The position numbers were made by a program, and so were the translations under genes. The notes below the pieces were generated by a model that saw nothing but the letters and a program-made list of their open reading frames with translations, was not told the DNA's origin and ran no database searches. A stretch of DNA of 32,104 nt from Bacteroidales bacterium (GTDB lineage: Bacteria; Bacteroidota; Bacteroidia; Bacteroidales; UBA3824), in NCBI GenBank assembly GCA_017544805.1, contig JAFYDK010000078.1, forward strand, positions 1-32,104, read 5' to 3'. Positions 16,972 to 25,577 of this stretch are shown piece after piece (the first letter of the stretch is position 1; each line of letters opens with the position of its first letter).

Positions 16972-17160
16972 TTATCGTTTTTTAGTTAAACTTTAATTGT
17001 ATAAATAATTGATAATATGTGTGTTACAGTAAAAAAACATTAGTTTTAAGTACGGTGCTAATTTAAAAAATATTTTATTACAAAACCAAAAGAAATTATT
17101 TTTTTTCTATTTTTTTTTGTTCGGTTGTTTATCGTTTTGATTATTAATCTGTTATAAAAC

Positions 17161-17200
17161 AAGAAATCCGTTGAAAATTTCATTATCAACGGATTTCATT
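17161..17200 (-). terminator. Terminator downstream of Spy-like gene
   Basis: Perfect 12-bp arms GAAATCCGTTGA and TCAACGGATTTC around an 11-nt loop, 31 nt downstream (minus strand) of the stop at 17231. The T tract is short and interrupted, so termination efficiency is uncertain. Confidence 0.6.
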
Positions 17201-17230
17201 CATTTTTCAACAACTTATATTAACCATTAA

Positions 17231-17734
17231 TTATTTTTTTTGAGATTTGTCGCCGCAATGACCTTTGTTTCCATCTCTCTGATGAGCATCACCGTGATGA
17301 TGTCCGCCGTGAAAACCGTGACCGCCTTTGCCGTGATGTTCTTGTTTGTCAAACATCAACCTTTGTTCATCATTGAGTACTTTTCTGATTTCCTGAATGT
17401 TAGCCTCACGAATTTTTTCAATATCGGTTTTTAGTTTTCCGATTTCTTCCACTGTGGAATTTATTTCGCTCATATTTGGCTGTGCTGCCGTTCTTAATGT
17501 ATTAAGATGAGCCTTTTTTTCTTTGATTTGGTTTTCAATTGGCAGCAATTGCTTGTCTTCCTGAATTTTAATGGCTTTGATTTTATTTTTTTGTTCATCC
17601 GAAAGACCCGGGAATTTGGACATTTGACAACATTCACTTTTGTCTTTTCCTTGATTTTGACATTGCGCTTTAGCATCGAGTACGCCAAGACTTAAAAATG
17701 CCGCTAACGATAAGAATAATAAACTCTTTTTCAT
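17231..17734 (-). CDS. Spy/CpxP-like periplasmic protein with His-rich tail
   Basis: A 167-residue exported protein. The signal peptide ends at about Ala-Gln 23-24 (LDAKAQ). The mature part is mostly helical and highly charged, with two LTxxQ-type motifs, LSDEQ at 44-48 and LNDEQ at 120-124, separated by a long predicted helix. This arrangement is known from the Spy/CpxP/ZraP group of periplasmic chaperones and metal or envelope-stress sensors. Three to four Cys lie just after the signal peptide (CQNQGKDKSECC). The C-terminal 35 residues are very rich in His and Gly (GGHGFHGGHHHGDAH), suggesting metal binding. No two-component system is adjacent. Family assignment is moderate; metal binding is inferred from composition. 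Confidence 0.7.
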   Translation of the reverse strand: MKKSLLFLSLAAFLSLGVLDAKAQCQNQGKDKSECCQMSKFPGLSDEQKNKIKAIKIQEDKQLLPIENQIKEKKAHLNTLRTAAQPNMSEINSTVEEIGKLKTDIEKIREANIQEIRKVLNDEQRLMFDKQEHHGKGGHGFHGGHHHGDAHQRDGNKGHCGDKSQKK

Positions 17735-17830
17735 ACTATTATTTAATTTAAAATTAAGTGATTTTTTACTACTTTGACCAAAAAGTTTTTCAAGAGTTTA
17801 AAAAAAACATCACTAAAAAAAGTTAAAATA

Positions 17831-17873
17831 AAAAAAACGGAACTGAAAGAAAAATTCAATTCCGTTTTTTTTT
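17831..17873 (-). terminator. Terminator downstream of outer-membrane barrel gene
   Basis: Arms of about 14 bp (AAAAAACGGAA plus TGAA, pairing with TTCA plus TTCCGTTTTTT) with one unpaired base on each side. A T-rich run follows on the minus strand. It separates the barrel gene from the Spy-like gene. Confidence 0.8.
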
Positions 17874-17894
17874 GTGTGTTATTAATTTCTTTCG

Positions 17895-18587
17895 CTAAAA
17901 GTTGAAACCGAAATCAACTGAGAATACGCCGTTACGCATTTTGTAATCTTTGCTATTCTTAGAATTGAAGTTAGATAATCCTACACCGTATTGAATACCT
18001 AAATAGCAAGGACCGAATTCCATGCCACCGCCAAAATTGATTCCGGCATCAAAACGTTTGAAATTGCAATCTTCTTCTTTGCTGCTGAAAGCTTTAGATT
18101 TGTAACCGGTTTCTATTTCCACTCCGTCAGCATCTTTAATCACGCCGTCAACACTTCCGTTGATTTCCAATTTTTCTCTTCCGAAAAGACCGAAACCGAA
18201 ATAAGGTCCTACATGTCCGCGTACAGACATATTGTTATTGATTTCGTATTTATAAACTGCATTAATAGGAATTTCCAAATAATTGAGTTTCATGGTGTAT
18301 TCTGTATTGTATTTTGTTTTAGCACCTAAAACATCGATTTCTGATGAACTACTTTTTTTAGCACCTTTGGGTGAATAAAAAGCTCCTGTTTCAAGGTAAA
18401 AATTATCAACGAGAGGGAAACAGCCGGCAATACCGAGTTTCAAACCGATTTTTGCCTCTAAGTCTTCTACGTCACCACCAATTTTTGCAACGTTCATGCC
18501 AACTCTTGCGCTGACGGTAAAATCCTGTGCTAATGCACCACTTGCTGCAACTATCAAAGCAGCAATCATTAAGAAAAGTTTTTTCAT
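17895..18587 (-). CDS. PorT-like outer-membrane beta-barrel protein
   Basis: A 230-residue exported protein. The signal peptide ends at about residue 21 (SGALAQ, then DFTVSARVG). The mature chain shows alternating hydrophobic/polar beta strands with Gly and aromatic residues, for example LGIAGCFPLVDNFYLETGAF, MKLNYLEIPINAVYKYE and GGGMEFGPCYLGIQYG. It ends in VFSVDFGFNF, with the C-terminal Phe typical of barrel proteins inserted by the BAM complex. The LNYLEIPIN segment is common in the Bacteroidota outer-membrane barrel family related to PorT. It lies 29 nt behind the C_GCAxxG_C_C gene with no terminator between, so they may share a transcript. Location is well supported; function (structural, small porin or secretion accessory) cannot be told. 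Confidence 0.75.
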   Translation of the reverse strand: MKKLFLMIAALIVAASGALAQDFTVSARVGMNVAKIGGDVEDLEAKIGLKLGIAGCFPLVDNFYLETGAFYSPKGAKKSSSSEIDVLGAKTKYNTEYTMKLNYLEIPINAVYKYEINNNMSVRGHVGPYFGFGLFGREKLEINGSVDGVIKDADGVEIETGYKSKAFSSKEEDCNFKRFDAGINFGGGMEFGPCYLGIQYGVGLSNFNSKNSKDYKMRNGVFSVDFGFNF

Positions 18588-18616
18588 GTTTTTATTAAAA
18601 TTTTAAAATTAGTAAT

Positions 18617-19048
18617 TTATTCTTTTGCTTTTAAGTATTCCGCATAAATTTTTGCTGCATCTTCTATTTTTATTGTGCAGGAATTATTTTTGCAGTTAAG
18701 TCTTTGTTGCTCAGAAACTTCTTCTCTAAAGGGACGGAATCCCAAAATCTCGCCGCAAACTATCGAACCATAAATATCTTTGTACTTTTGTGCTAAAGAT
18801 TTTGTAAGTTTAACGCTTTCGGGTTTGCTGCCGCTTTTGTCCAATCCCGCCAAAAGTGATATTCCTAAAACAGCTCCGCAAGCCTCTCTCATGCCCGCAA
18901 TTCCGCTGCCCAATGATGCAGTTAGTGTTAAAGCTGTTTCTTTGTTGATACCGTAAATATCTGAAAATGAAGCAAATACGCATTGAGCACAATTTTTACC
19001 CTCACTTCTTAATTTTACGGATTTTTCAACTCTCTCTTTTAAATCCAT
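18617..19048 (-). CDS. C_GCAxxG_C_C family redox-type protein
   Basis: A 143-residue soluble protein of the C_GCAxxG_C_C family, named for its conserved cysteines. Seen here are Cys20 and Cys23 (GKNCAQCVF), the central block GSGIAGMREACGAVLGISLLAG, a further Cys in SIVCGEILGFRPF, and a C-terminal NCKNNSC pair. Family members are small proteins thought to have a redox or metal-binding role, often found near oxidoreductases in anaerobes; the biochemical function is not established. The upstream sequence has a near-match to the -7 box (minus strand TAATTTTA at 19073-19080, one base off). It precedes the outer-membrane barrel gene in the same direction. Confidence 0.85.
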   Translation of the reverse strand: MDLKERVEKSVKLRSEGKNCAQCVFASFSDIYGINKETALTLTASLGSGIAGMREACGAVLGISLLAGLDKSGSKPESVKLTKSLAQKYKDIYGSIVCGEILGFRPFREEVSEQQRLNCKNNSCTIKIEDAAKIYAEYLKAKE

Positions 19049-19267
19049 TGTTTTTAACTAAAGTTTTGGGCGTAAAATTAAACATTTTTATCATTGCTCA
19101 ATATTAATTTTCTGTTATGAGTTTATTTATCATCATAATGACCTATCGTTGATAATATTAAAACCAAAATTCTATAACTCTTGATTTAATTCTATTGCTG
19201 TCATGATTTCCCTATTTTTTTCGTCATAAAAATAAAACAAAAAAACGAAACAATAAAACTTTTTTTC

Positions 19268-19275
19268 TAATTTTG
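19268..19275 (+). promoter_or_regulatory. -7 promoter box very close to the first MATE start
   Basis: TAATTTTG is an exact TAnnTTTG match, but it ends only 5 nt before the ATG at 19281. Elsewhere in the window the distance is about 21-46 nt. Transcription would begin about at the ATG, so either the mRNA is leaderless or translation starts at 19308 or 19311. Confidence 0.55.
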
Positions 19276-19280
19276 CCGCC

Positions 19281-20627
19281 ATGAAAACCGACGACGAACA
19301 ATATTTGATGATGACTCAAATGCCTCTTCAGCGTTTGATTCCAAAATTAGCAGCACCGACAATGTTTTCGATGATGACTTCGGCAGTTTACAACGCCGCT
19401 GACGCATGGTTCGTATCGCAACTCGGAGATTCAGCTATTGCCGCAACGGGTATTTGTCTGCCCCTGACGGCTATGATTCAAGCCGTTGGTTTTTGGATTG
19501 GAATGGGTGCAAGTAGCAATATTTCAAGATTTTTGGGCAGAAAACACAATTTCAAAGCCTCAATTATTGCCTCTTCCTCTACCCTACTTTCTATTTTAAT
19601 AAGTCTTGTTTTGGCGGTTTTGGGTATTTGGCTTAACCAACGGATTTTGAAATATTTCGGTTCAACGCCGACAATTTTGCCTTACGCTCAGGACTATTCC
19701 AAAATCATATTTTTAGGAACCCCGTTTGCGTGTTTGAGTTTCGTTTTCAATAATCTTTTAAGGGCGCAGGGGCGGGCAGTTTTTGCAATGGCGGGCGTTG
19801 TTTCGGGTGCAATTATTAACATCGGACTTGATCCGTTTTTTATTTATCATCTTGATTTAGGAATTTCTGGAGCTGCAATTTCAACTGTTATTTGTCAGTG
19901 TATCAGTTCTTTAACAATGCTTATCGCTCTTAAAAGCAAAAAGTCGATGGTAAAACTTTCTCTGAAATTTTTATCAAAAAACAAAGGCGTTTATTTGTTG
20001 ATACTTTCAACGGGATTGCCCTCGCTTTTCCGTCAAGGATGCTCTGCCGTTGCAACCGTTTTGCTAAACCGAGCGGGTGCTGTTTACGGCGATGCGGCTG
20101 TTGCTGCGATGAGTATCGTAGGAAGGGTTAGTTTCTTAATTACCTCATTAGTAGGCGGTTTCGGACAAGGTTATCAACCCGTTGTGGGATTTGCTTACGG
20201 TGCAAAAAATTATTCAAGAGTAAAAAAAGCGTATAAATTTTCGCTAACTGTTTGTTTGACGATTTTGTTTTTAGGCGGATTGTTTTGTATTTTTCAAGCC
20301 CAAAAGATTATGGAATTTTTCCGCGCTGACTCGCCCAAAGTTATTGAAATCGGAAAAGAAACTTTTTTGTTTTACGGTTTGTCGCTGCCGTTTAATTCTG
20401 TTATAATCCTAACTAATATGCTGTTACAAGTAACGGGAGAAAAATTTTTAGCCTCTTTGACTTCCGTTATGCGTCAAGGTGTGGTTTTTATTCCGATGAT
20501 TCTTATCATGCCTGAATTTTTAGGTCTTAAAGGCGTTGAAATCTCTCAACCTCTCTCCGATGCCTTCTCTGCGGCAATCGCAATAACTGTGGCATTACAT
20601 TTTTTTAAGAAAATGCCTCTGAAATAG
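19281..20627 (+). CDS. MATE family multidrug/toxin efflux transporter (first copy)
   Basis: A 448-residue inner-membrane transporter with about 12 hydrophobic segments, matching the MATE (NorM/DinF-like) family of Na+- or H+-driven exporters. Typical features are LAAPTMFSMMTSAVYNAADA in the first helix, FLGRKHNFKA after the second helix, an internal repeat in the second half (TGLPSLFRQG and AMSIVGRVSFL), and GQGYQPVVGFAYGAKNYSRV. The start is uncertain: the promoter box lies only 5 nt upstream of this ATG, so Met10 at 19308 or Met11 at 19311 may be the real start. The chain ends normally and a TAnnTTTG promoter for the next gene follows. Substrate cannot be told from sequence. Confidence 0.88.
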   Translation: MKTDDEQYLMMTQMPLQRLIPKLAAPTMFSMMTSAVYNAADAWFVSQLGDSAIAATGICLPLTAMIQAVGFWIGMGASSNISRFLGRKHNFKASIIASSSTLLSILISLVLAVLGIWLNQRILKYFGSTPTILPYAQDYSKIIFLGTPFACLSFVFNNLLRAQGRAVFAMAGVVSGAIINIGLDPFFIYHLDLGISGAAISTVICQCISSLTMLIALKSKKSMVKLSLKFLSKNKGVYLLILSTGLPSLFRQGCSAVATVLLNRAGAVYGDAAVAAMSIVGRVSFLITSLVGGFGQGYQPVVGFAYGAKNYSRVKKAYKFSLTVCLTILFLGGLFCIFQAQKIMEFFRADSPKVIEIGKETFLFYGLSLPFNSVIILTNMLLQVTGEKFLASLTSVMRQGVVFIPMILIMPEFLGLKGVEISQPLSDAFSAAIAITVALHFFKKMPLK

Positions 20628-20648
20628 TTTTTTTTTATAAAAAAAAAT

Positions 20649-20656
20649 TATATTTG
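20649..20656 (+). promoter_or_regulatory. -7 promoter box for chemoreceptor gene
   Basis: TATATTTG matches TAnnTTTG, 46 nt before the ATG at 20703. A T-rich tract occupies the -33 region. Confidence 0.5.
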
Positions 20657-20702
20657 CCCAGTTTTTGATGATAAACTATATAAAAAACAAAAATACCAAA
20701 TA

Positions 20703-22673
20703 ATGAATTTAGCCGGAAAAATTAAACAACTTTTTGTAAAGACTTCGGAAAAACCTACAATCAGCAGAAGACTCTTAAGAGCGGTGTTACCGGGAGTTAT
20801 TTTTGTTGTAATACTAACTATCGGAGTCGTTTCGTGGATTATATTTACGAAAATTAACAGGGATTTTGTCTCTTCTGTTGAAGGTAATATAAGAATGCAC
20901 GCCACAAATATAGGTTTGACATATTCAAGGTATATTGACGATTTGAATGTCATAAAGCATATTTTTGACTTCAACAATATCGAAAAGTCCATGAATATAA
21001 TCGGCAAATTTACGCAAAATCATTCTAACGAATGGGGATTTTTTCGAGTAACATTTCCTGACGGCACGTCATACAATACCATTTCGGGGAAAGATACGAT
21101 TGATTTGAGGGAGATGAAATTTTTCCGACAAATTATTCAAAAAAAATATCCCGTATCTTACGGAAACGCATTTCCATCGGAATTTAAGGAAACAGATACT
21201 TTGTACAGCGTTTCGATCCCGATTAAAGATCAAGACGATTCTTTGAAGGCTATTTTTACGGCATATTTTCCTATTGATGTGCTTGACAGAGAGTTAGAAA
21301 AATTTAAAATCAACGGTCAAGGTTATTGTGCTATTTTGGAAAACGAAAAAAGGGTAAGGGGATTTTTTATTTTCGGCAACAAGACACTTCCGCTTTCAGC
21401 CCTAACCAAAATAGGGTTTGCAGGCATTGAGGGGCTTTTTGATGGCGCACTTGACAAATTGGAACACATGGATGCTGACGATAAATCAGTAAGCACGTGG
21501 CATTTCAGGTCGTTTAAAAACCGGGATATGATTATGCGTTACATTAAAATTCCGGGTGCTAAAGATATGGCATTGTCGATGTCGCTTTACAATTATCAGT
21601 TTTATTACAATTATTATGTGCTTTTGGTTGTAATAATTGTTGCAATGTTTTTGGTACCTTTTGTTTTTGCTTATATAACGCGTATTCAGATTAAACGCTT
21701 GGTAGAAAAGCCGTTGAACGATGTTAATAGATTTACGGCCGAATATGCAAAGGGAAATATCGGAGTCGTTTTGACAAAAAGAATGGACGAGACTCAGGAG
21801 TTTTGGCTTTTGTCGGAGAATTTAAAGAAGATGAGAGAGAAACTTTATGAAGCGGTAGGTTCGATTAGAGAATATTCCAAAGTGATTGCAAACGAGAATG
21901 TTTCGCTTACAGATACAATTTTGAAAGTGGCCTCGGGAGCGCAGTCGCAGTCAGCAACTATTGAAGAGATTTCCGCCAGCATTGATAATATTTCAGAAAC
22001 GGTTTCGTATAATGCCACGGCAGCGGTTCAAGCCTCTGAAATTTCAAAGCAAATAGCCGAAGATATTATGCTCATTGCCGACTCTGCAAACAATGCCCTT
22101 GATTGTATGAGAACCGTTTTGGAAAAAACGAGTATCATCAACGAGATTACCTCAAGAACGGATTTACTTGCAATCAACGCAGCCGTAGAGGCAGCAAGAG
22201 CGGGTGAACACGGAAAAGGTTTTGCAGTGGTTGCCGCAGAAATCAGAAAACTTGCCGAACAATGTATCACGGCCTCAAAAGAGATTAACTCCGTAACTAC
22301 TGAAACTTTTGAAATTACAGAGCAATCAACATCACTTGTTGGCAGTATTTCGCCGCGCATAAAAACAAATGCAGAAAAAGCCGCTGAAATTTCAGAAAAT
22401 TGTATCAGCCTTCATGAGAAAAACAAAGCGATTACAAAGGCAGTAGAACAATTAATAGCGATAACAACTGACAATTCCATATCGGCGGAAAAAATGGAAT
22501 TACTTGCCAAAAAATTAGGCGAAAAGCTCAAGGAGTTAAACGTTTGCGTAGATTTTTTCAAACTCGAAAATGATTTGAATTCCGATGCTAATATTATCGC
22601 ACGGATTGAAGAACACACTCAAGAAATTATCCGTCTTAAATCAAAAATCAAGGACAAAACAAAAAACAAATAA
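20703..22673 (+). CDS. Methyl-accepting chemotaxis-type transmembrane receptor
   Basis: A 656-residue receptor. A short cytoplasmic tail precedes TM1 at about residues 26-48. An extracytoplasmic sensor of about 250 residues follows, resembling a double-Cache ligand domain (segments [15 protein letters not shown] and [22 protein letters not shown]). TM2 is at about 304-327, with a HAMP-like linker after it. The long coiled-coil signalling domain has its hairpin tip at about 485-515 ([20 protein letters not shown], then [18 protein letters not shown]), which is the most conserved part of methyl-accepting chemotaxis proteins and binds CheA/CheW. No CheA, CheW, CheB, CheR or motility gene is in the window, and the protein lacks a C-terminal NWETF-type tether. 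Single-gene unit with its own promoter and terminator. The family is certain; partner and output are unknown. Confidence 0.9.
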   Translation: MNLAGKIKQLFVKTSEKPTISRRLLRAVLPGVIFVVILTIGVVSWIIFTKINRDFVSSVEGNIRMHATNIGLTYSRYIDDLNVIKHIFDFNNIEKSMNIIGKFTQNHSNEWGFFRVTFPDGTSYNTISGKDTIDLREMKFFRQIIQKKYPVSYGNAFPSEFKETDTLYSVSIPIKDQDDSLKAIFTAYFPIDVLDRELEKFKINGQGYCAILENEKRVRGFFIFGNKTLPLSALTKIGFAGIEGLFDGALDKLEHMDADDKSVSTWHFRSFKNRDMIMRYIKIPGAKDMALSMSLYNYQFYYNYYVLLVVIIVAMFLVPFVFAYITRIQIKRLVEKPLNDVNRFTAEYAKGNIGVVLTKRMDETQEFWLLSENLKKMREKLYEAVGSIREYSKVIANENVSLTDTILKVASGAQSQSATIEEISASIDNISETVSYNATAAVQASEISKQIAEDIMLIADSANNALDCMRTVLEKTSIINEITSRTDLLAINAAVEAARAGEHGKGFAVVAAEIRKLAEQCITASKEINSVTTETFEITEQSTSLVGSISPRIKTNAEKAAEISENCISLHEKNKAITKAVEQLIAITTDNSISAEKMELLAKKLGEKLKELNVCVDFFKLENDLNSDANIIARIEEHTQEIIRLKSKIKDKTKNK

Positions 22674-22680
22674 TAATTTT

Positions 22681-22723
22681 ATTGTAGAGAGGTTACTTTG
22701 GGTAACATCTCTACAATTTTTTT
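22681..22723 (+). terminator. Terminator after chemoreceptor gene
   Basis: Arms ATTGTAGAGAGGTTAC and GTAACATCTCTACAAT with one mismatch and a short loop, then T7. It abuts the convergent second MATE gene, for which the T tract is weak. Confidence 0.85.
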
Positions 22724-24065
22724 ATACTAAATTTTTCCCTTGCCATTTTTTTGAATGCCAACGTCTTACGAGGATTATTCCTCTTAGATTTTCATCTAAT
22801 GCAAAACCGCACCACATTCCGATTAAACCGAATCCGAGCGGAATGCCCAAAACGTAACTTACCCCGACCGCTACAATCCACTGAAACAAAATTCCTATCG
22901 TAACGGGAAAAATAGCATCGCCGGTACTCCTTAATGTGCCGACCGCAAAAATATTTGCTACTCTGCCTATCGAAAGTATCACGTCAATGAAAAATATAAT
23001 TGTTCCTACCCGTATAATATCTTGATTCTCAGTTAAAAAACTCAAAATATATTTACCAGATAATGCAAGCGAAAGGCTGACAATAATAGTTATCAACAAG
23101 GCACGTTTGAATATATAATTGCCCATTTTGTAAGCAGCAACATTCTTATCTTGTCCGACTAAATGTCCAACCAAAATATCACCGCCTTGAACTATACTGA
23201 CACAGAATAAGTTAACAAACATTATCGCATTAGCACAGAAAGTACGCGTTGCAAGAGCTTGATTTCCAAGCTTATTAATAAAATATGTTATGACAACTTG
23301 ACTTGAACAATAACTTAACTCCTCCCCTGCTGCCGGAATACCGATTTTCAAGATTTTTTTCAGCTCCTGCCACGGAAAAGGCATAAAATACTCTTTCGGG
23401 AAACTTTTGATGTGCTTTTTTGTGTGAACTATCATTAGCAAAATCATTGATATAAAACGACTTGCAGCCGTTGAAATTGCCGCACCTTCAACACCTAAAG
23501 CCGGCATTCCGAAATGTCCGAAAATTAAAGTATAGTTTCCTAAAATATTCAAAATATTGACAATTACCGTTATTCTCATCGGATATTTTGCCAAATCAGC
23601 ACTCCTGAGCGAAGCCGAAAATGCTAACGAAACAGCTTGAAAAAATGATAGCGAACCAGTTATCTTTAAATAAATTAACCCCTCCGGCATTAATTCTTCT
23701 CTCAGACCCATCAGCCTTAAAAAACTTTCAGCATTGAAATACAAGATTCCGCTAATGGTCAATCCCAATAAAAAGTTGATAATAACGGCAATACCTACAA
23801 CTTGAACCAAACGTTTTTTAAGTCCCGCACCGATATATTGCGCACAAACTATTGCCGCACCCATCGAAATAAACTGATAAATCAAAAAGACGAGGTTAAT
23901 TAACTGATTGTCAAGACCAACAGCAGCAACGGCATTGTCGCTGTTTTCGGGGAGTTTGCTCAGCATTACCGTATCAATTGCACCGAGCAGCATTATAAGG
24001 GCTATTTCTATGAAAATCGGTGTTGTAAGTGTTTTTAATTGATGTTTCAGACTTGTTTGTTGCAT
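22722..24065 (-). CDS. MATE family efflux transporter (second copy)
   Basis: A 447-residue membrane protein with about 12 transmembrane segments and the MATE fold. Seen are an N-terminal LTTPIFIEIALIMLLGAIDT, the repeat-specific segment GVEGAAISTAASRFISMILL, the polar helix GIPAAGEELSYCSSQVV at the start of the second half, and a C-terminal GIPLGFGLIGMWCGFALDEN. It differs clearly from the MATE protein at 19281 and is not a recent duplicate. It begins 25 nt behind a good minus-strand -7 box and is divergent from the O-acetylhomoserine sulfhydrylase gene. Substrate unknown; drug, dye or metabolite export is the family role. Confidence 0.88.
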   Translation of the reverse strand: MQQTSLKHQLKTLTTPIFIEIALIMLLGAIDTVMLSKLPENSDNAVAAVGLDNQLINLVFLIYQFISMGAAIVCAQYIGAGLKKRLVQVVGIAVIINFLLGLTISGILYFNAESFLRLMGLREELMPEGLIYLKITGSLSFFQAVSLAFSASLRSADLAKYPMRITVIVNILNILGNYTLIFGHFGMPALGVEGAAISTAASRFISMILLMIVHTKKHIKSFPKEYFMPFPWQELKKILKIGIPAAGEELSYCSSQVVITYFINKLGNQALATRTFCANAIMFVNLFCVSIVQGGDILVGHLVGQDKNVAAYKMGNYIFKRALLITIIVSLSLALSGKYILSFLTENQDIIRVGTIIFFIDVILSIGRVANIFAVGTLRSTGDAIFPVTIGILFQWIVAVGVSYVLGIPLGFGLIGMWCGFALDENLRGIILVRRWHSKKWQGKNLV

Positions 24066-24090
24066 GATTTTTAAGCGAAATATTTTTACG

Positions 24091-24098
24091 CAAAAGTA
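24091..24098 (-). promoter_or_regulatory. -7 promoter box for second MATE gene
   Basis: Minus strand reads TACTTTTG, matching TAnnTTTG, 25 nt before the ATG at 24065. Confidence 0.6.
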
Positions 24099-24153
24099 TG
24101 GTTTTTTAAAGTTTTTGAGCGTAAAAAAAATTTTAATTGATAATTAATTTTTT

Positions 24154-24161
24154 TAATTTTG
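24154..24161 (+). promoter_or_regulatory. -7 promoter box for sulfhydrylase gene
   Basis: TAATTTTG, 24 nt before the ATG at 24186. Its last three bases are an in-frame TTG that could be mistaken for a start. Confidence 0.6.
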
Positions 24162-24185
24162 TCCGATGAAAAAATCAATAAAAAA

Positions 24186-25463
24186 ATGAACGAATATAAA
24201 ATTAACACAAAATGTGTGCAGGCAGGTTATCGTCCCGGTAACGGCGAACCTCGCCAAATTCCTATCATTCAGTCTACTACGTTCAAATATGACACGTCTG
24301 AAGATATGGGAAAACTTTTCGACCTACAAGCATCGGGCTATTTTTACACTCGTTTGCAGAACCCTACAAATGATTATGTTGCGGCTAAAATTGCTGCTTT
24401 GGAAGGTGGTTCGGCTGCAATGCTGACTTCAAGCGGACAGGCTGCTAACTTTTTTGCTATTTTCAATATTTGCGAATGTGGCGGTCATATCGTTTCATCT
24501 TCAAGTATTTACGGCGGAACATTCAATTTGATTGCCGTAACACTCAAAAAAATGGGCATTTCCGTAACTTTTGTATCTCCTGATGCAAGCGATGAAGAAT
24601 TAGACGCGGCTTTCCAAGACAACACAAAAGCTGTTTTTGGCGAAACGATTGCTAATCCGGCATTAACCGTTTTGGACATTGAAAAATATGCGAAAGCAGC
24701 TCACAGACACGGTGTTCCGTTAATCATTGACAATACTTTCCCGACACCCGTAAACTGCCGCCCGATAGAATGGGGTGCTGACATCGTAACTCATTCAACA
24801 ACAAAATATATGGACGGACACGGCGCAGCTGTCGGCGGTGCAGTCGTAGACAGCGGCAAATTCGATTGGATGGCTCATAAAGAGAAATTCCCCGGACTTT
24901 GCACGCCTGATGAAAGTTATCATGGAATAACATACGTAGAACAATTTGGAAATGCAGGTGCTTTTATAACAAAATGTACTGCTCAGTTAATGAGAGATTT
25001 CGGCTGCATTCAGTCGCCTCAAAACGCATTTTTACTAAACCTTGGTTTGGAATCTTTGCACGTGAGAATGCCACGTCATGTTGAAAACGGTCAAGCTGTT
25101 GCTGAATTTTTGTCATCACATCCGAAGGTAGAAAAAGTAAATTATTCAGGACTTAAAGGCGATAAATATTACGCATTAGCACAGAAATATTTACCAAACG
25201 GCGGATGCGGTGTCGTAAGTTTCGTTCTCAAAGGCGGCCGCCCAGCTGCAGAAGAGTTTATGAAAAAACTCAAATTAGCAGCAATCGAAACTCACGTTGC
25301 CGATGCACGCACTTGTTGTCTTAATCCTGCTACCTCAACTCACCGTCAATTAACTGACGCTCAATTAGAAGCAGCCGGTATTCCCGCCGGTTTGGTACGC
25401 CTTAGTTGCGGTTTGGAAGATAAAGAAGATTTAATCAACGATTTAAAACAAGCACTCGCTTAA
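24186..25463 (+). CDS. metY: O-acetylhomoserine aminocarboxypropyltransferase (sulfhydrylase)
   Basis: A 425-residue PLP enzyme of the Cys/Met-metabolism family that makes homocysteine from O-acetylhomoserine and sulfide. N-terminal hallmarks are TKCVQAGYRPGNGEPRQIPI and YFYTRLQNPTNDYVAAKIAA. The PLP-stacking region is TSSGQAANFFAIF. The PLP phosphate/pyridine region is IIDNTFPTP. The Schiff-base lysine is Lys207 in HSTTKYMDGHG. The C-terminal LRLSCGLEDKEDLI-like block reads VRLSCGLEDKEDLI. The insertion after the lysine (FDWMAHKEKFPGLCTPDESYHG) fits O-acetylhomoserine sulfhydrylase rather than cystathionine gamma-synthase. I chose the ATG at 24186; the in-frame TTG at 24159 lies in the promoter box. 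Monocistronic, with a strong terminator after it. Confidence 0.92.
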   Translation: MNEYKINTKCVQAGYRPGNGEPRQIPIIQSTTFKYDTSEDMGKLFDLQASGYFYTRLQNPTNDYVAAKIAALEGGSAAMLTSSGQAANFFAIFNICECGGHIVSSSSIYGGTFNLIAVTLKKMGISVTFVSPDASDEELDAAFQDNTKAVFGETIANPALTVLDIEKYAKAAHRHGVPLIIDNTFPTPVNCRPIEWGADIVTHSTTKYMDGHGAAVGGAVVDSGKFDWMAHKEKFPGLCTPDESYHGITYVEQFGNAGAFITKCTAQLMRDFGCIQSPQNAFLLNLGLESLHVRMPRHVENGQAVAEFLSSHPKVEKVNYSGLKGDKYYALAQKYLPNGGCGVVSFVLKGGRPAAEEFMKKLKLAAIETHVADARTCCLNPATSTHRQLTDAQLEAAGIPAGLVRLSCGLEDKEDLINDLKQALA

Positions 25464-25470
25464 TTTTTTT

Positions 25471-25530
25471 TATAATCGTAACCTCTGCACTGTAAAATTT
25501 TAGTGCGGAAGTTACGGTTATAATTTTTTT
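25471..25530 (+). terminator. Long hairpin terminator after metY
   Basis: Arms of about 21 nt (25471-25491 with 25502-25522), mostly paired with wobble pairs and one mismatch, followed by T7. The left flank is also T-rich. Confidence 0.75.
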
Positions 25531-25577
25531 GGTTCTTTTTTTTTTTAAAAAAAAGACACCCAACGCAATTAAGCGGT

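Noticed and set aside
20628..20648. T-run/A-run palindrome after the first MATE gene as a terminator
   Set aside because: It is only a T9/A9 simple palindrome without GC pairs, so termination cannot be claimed.
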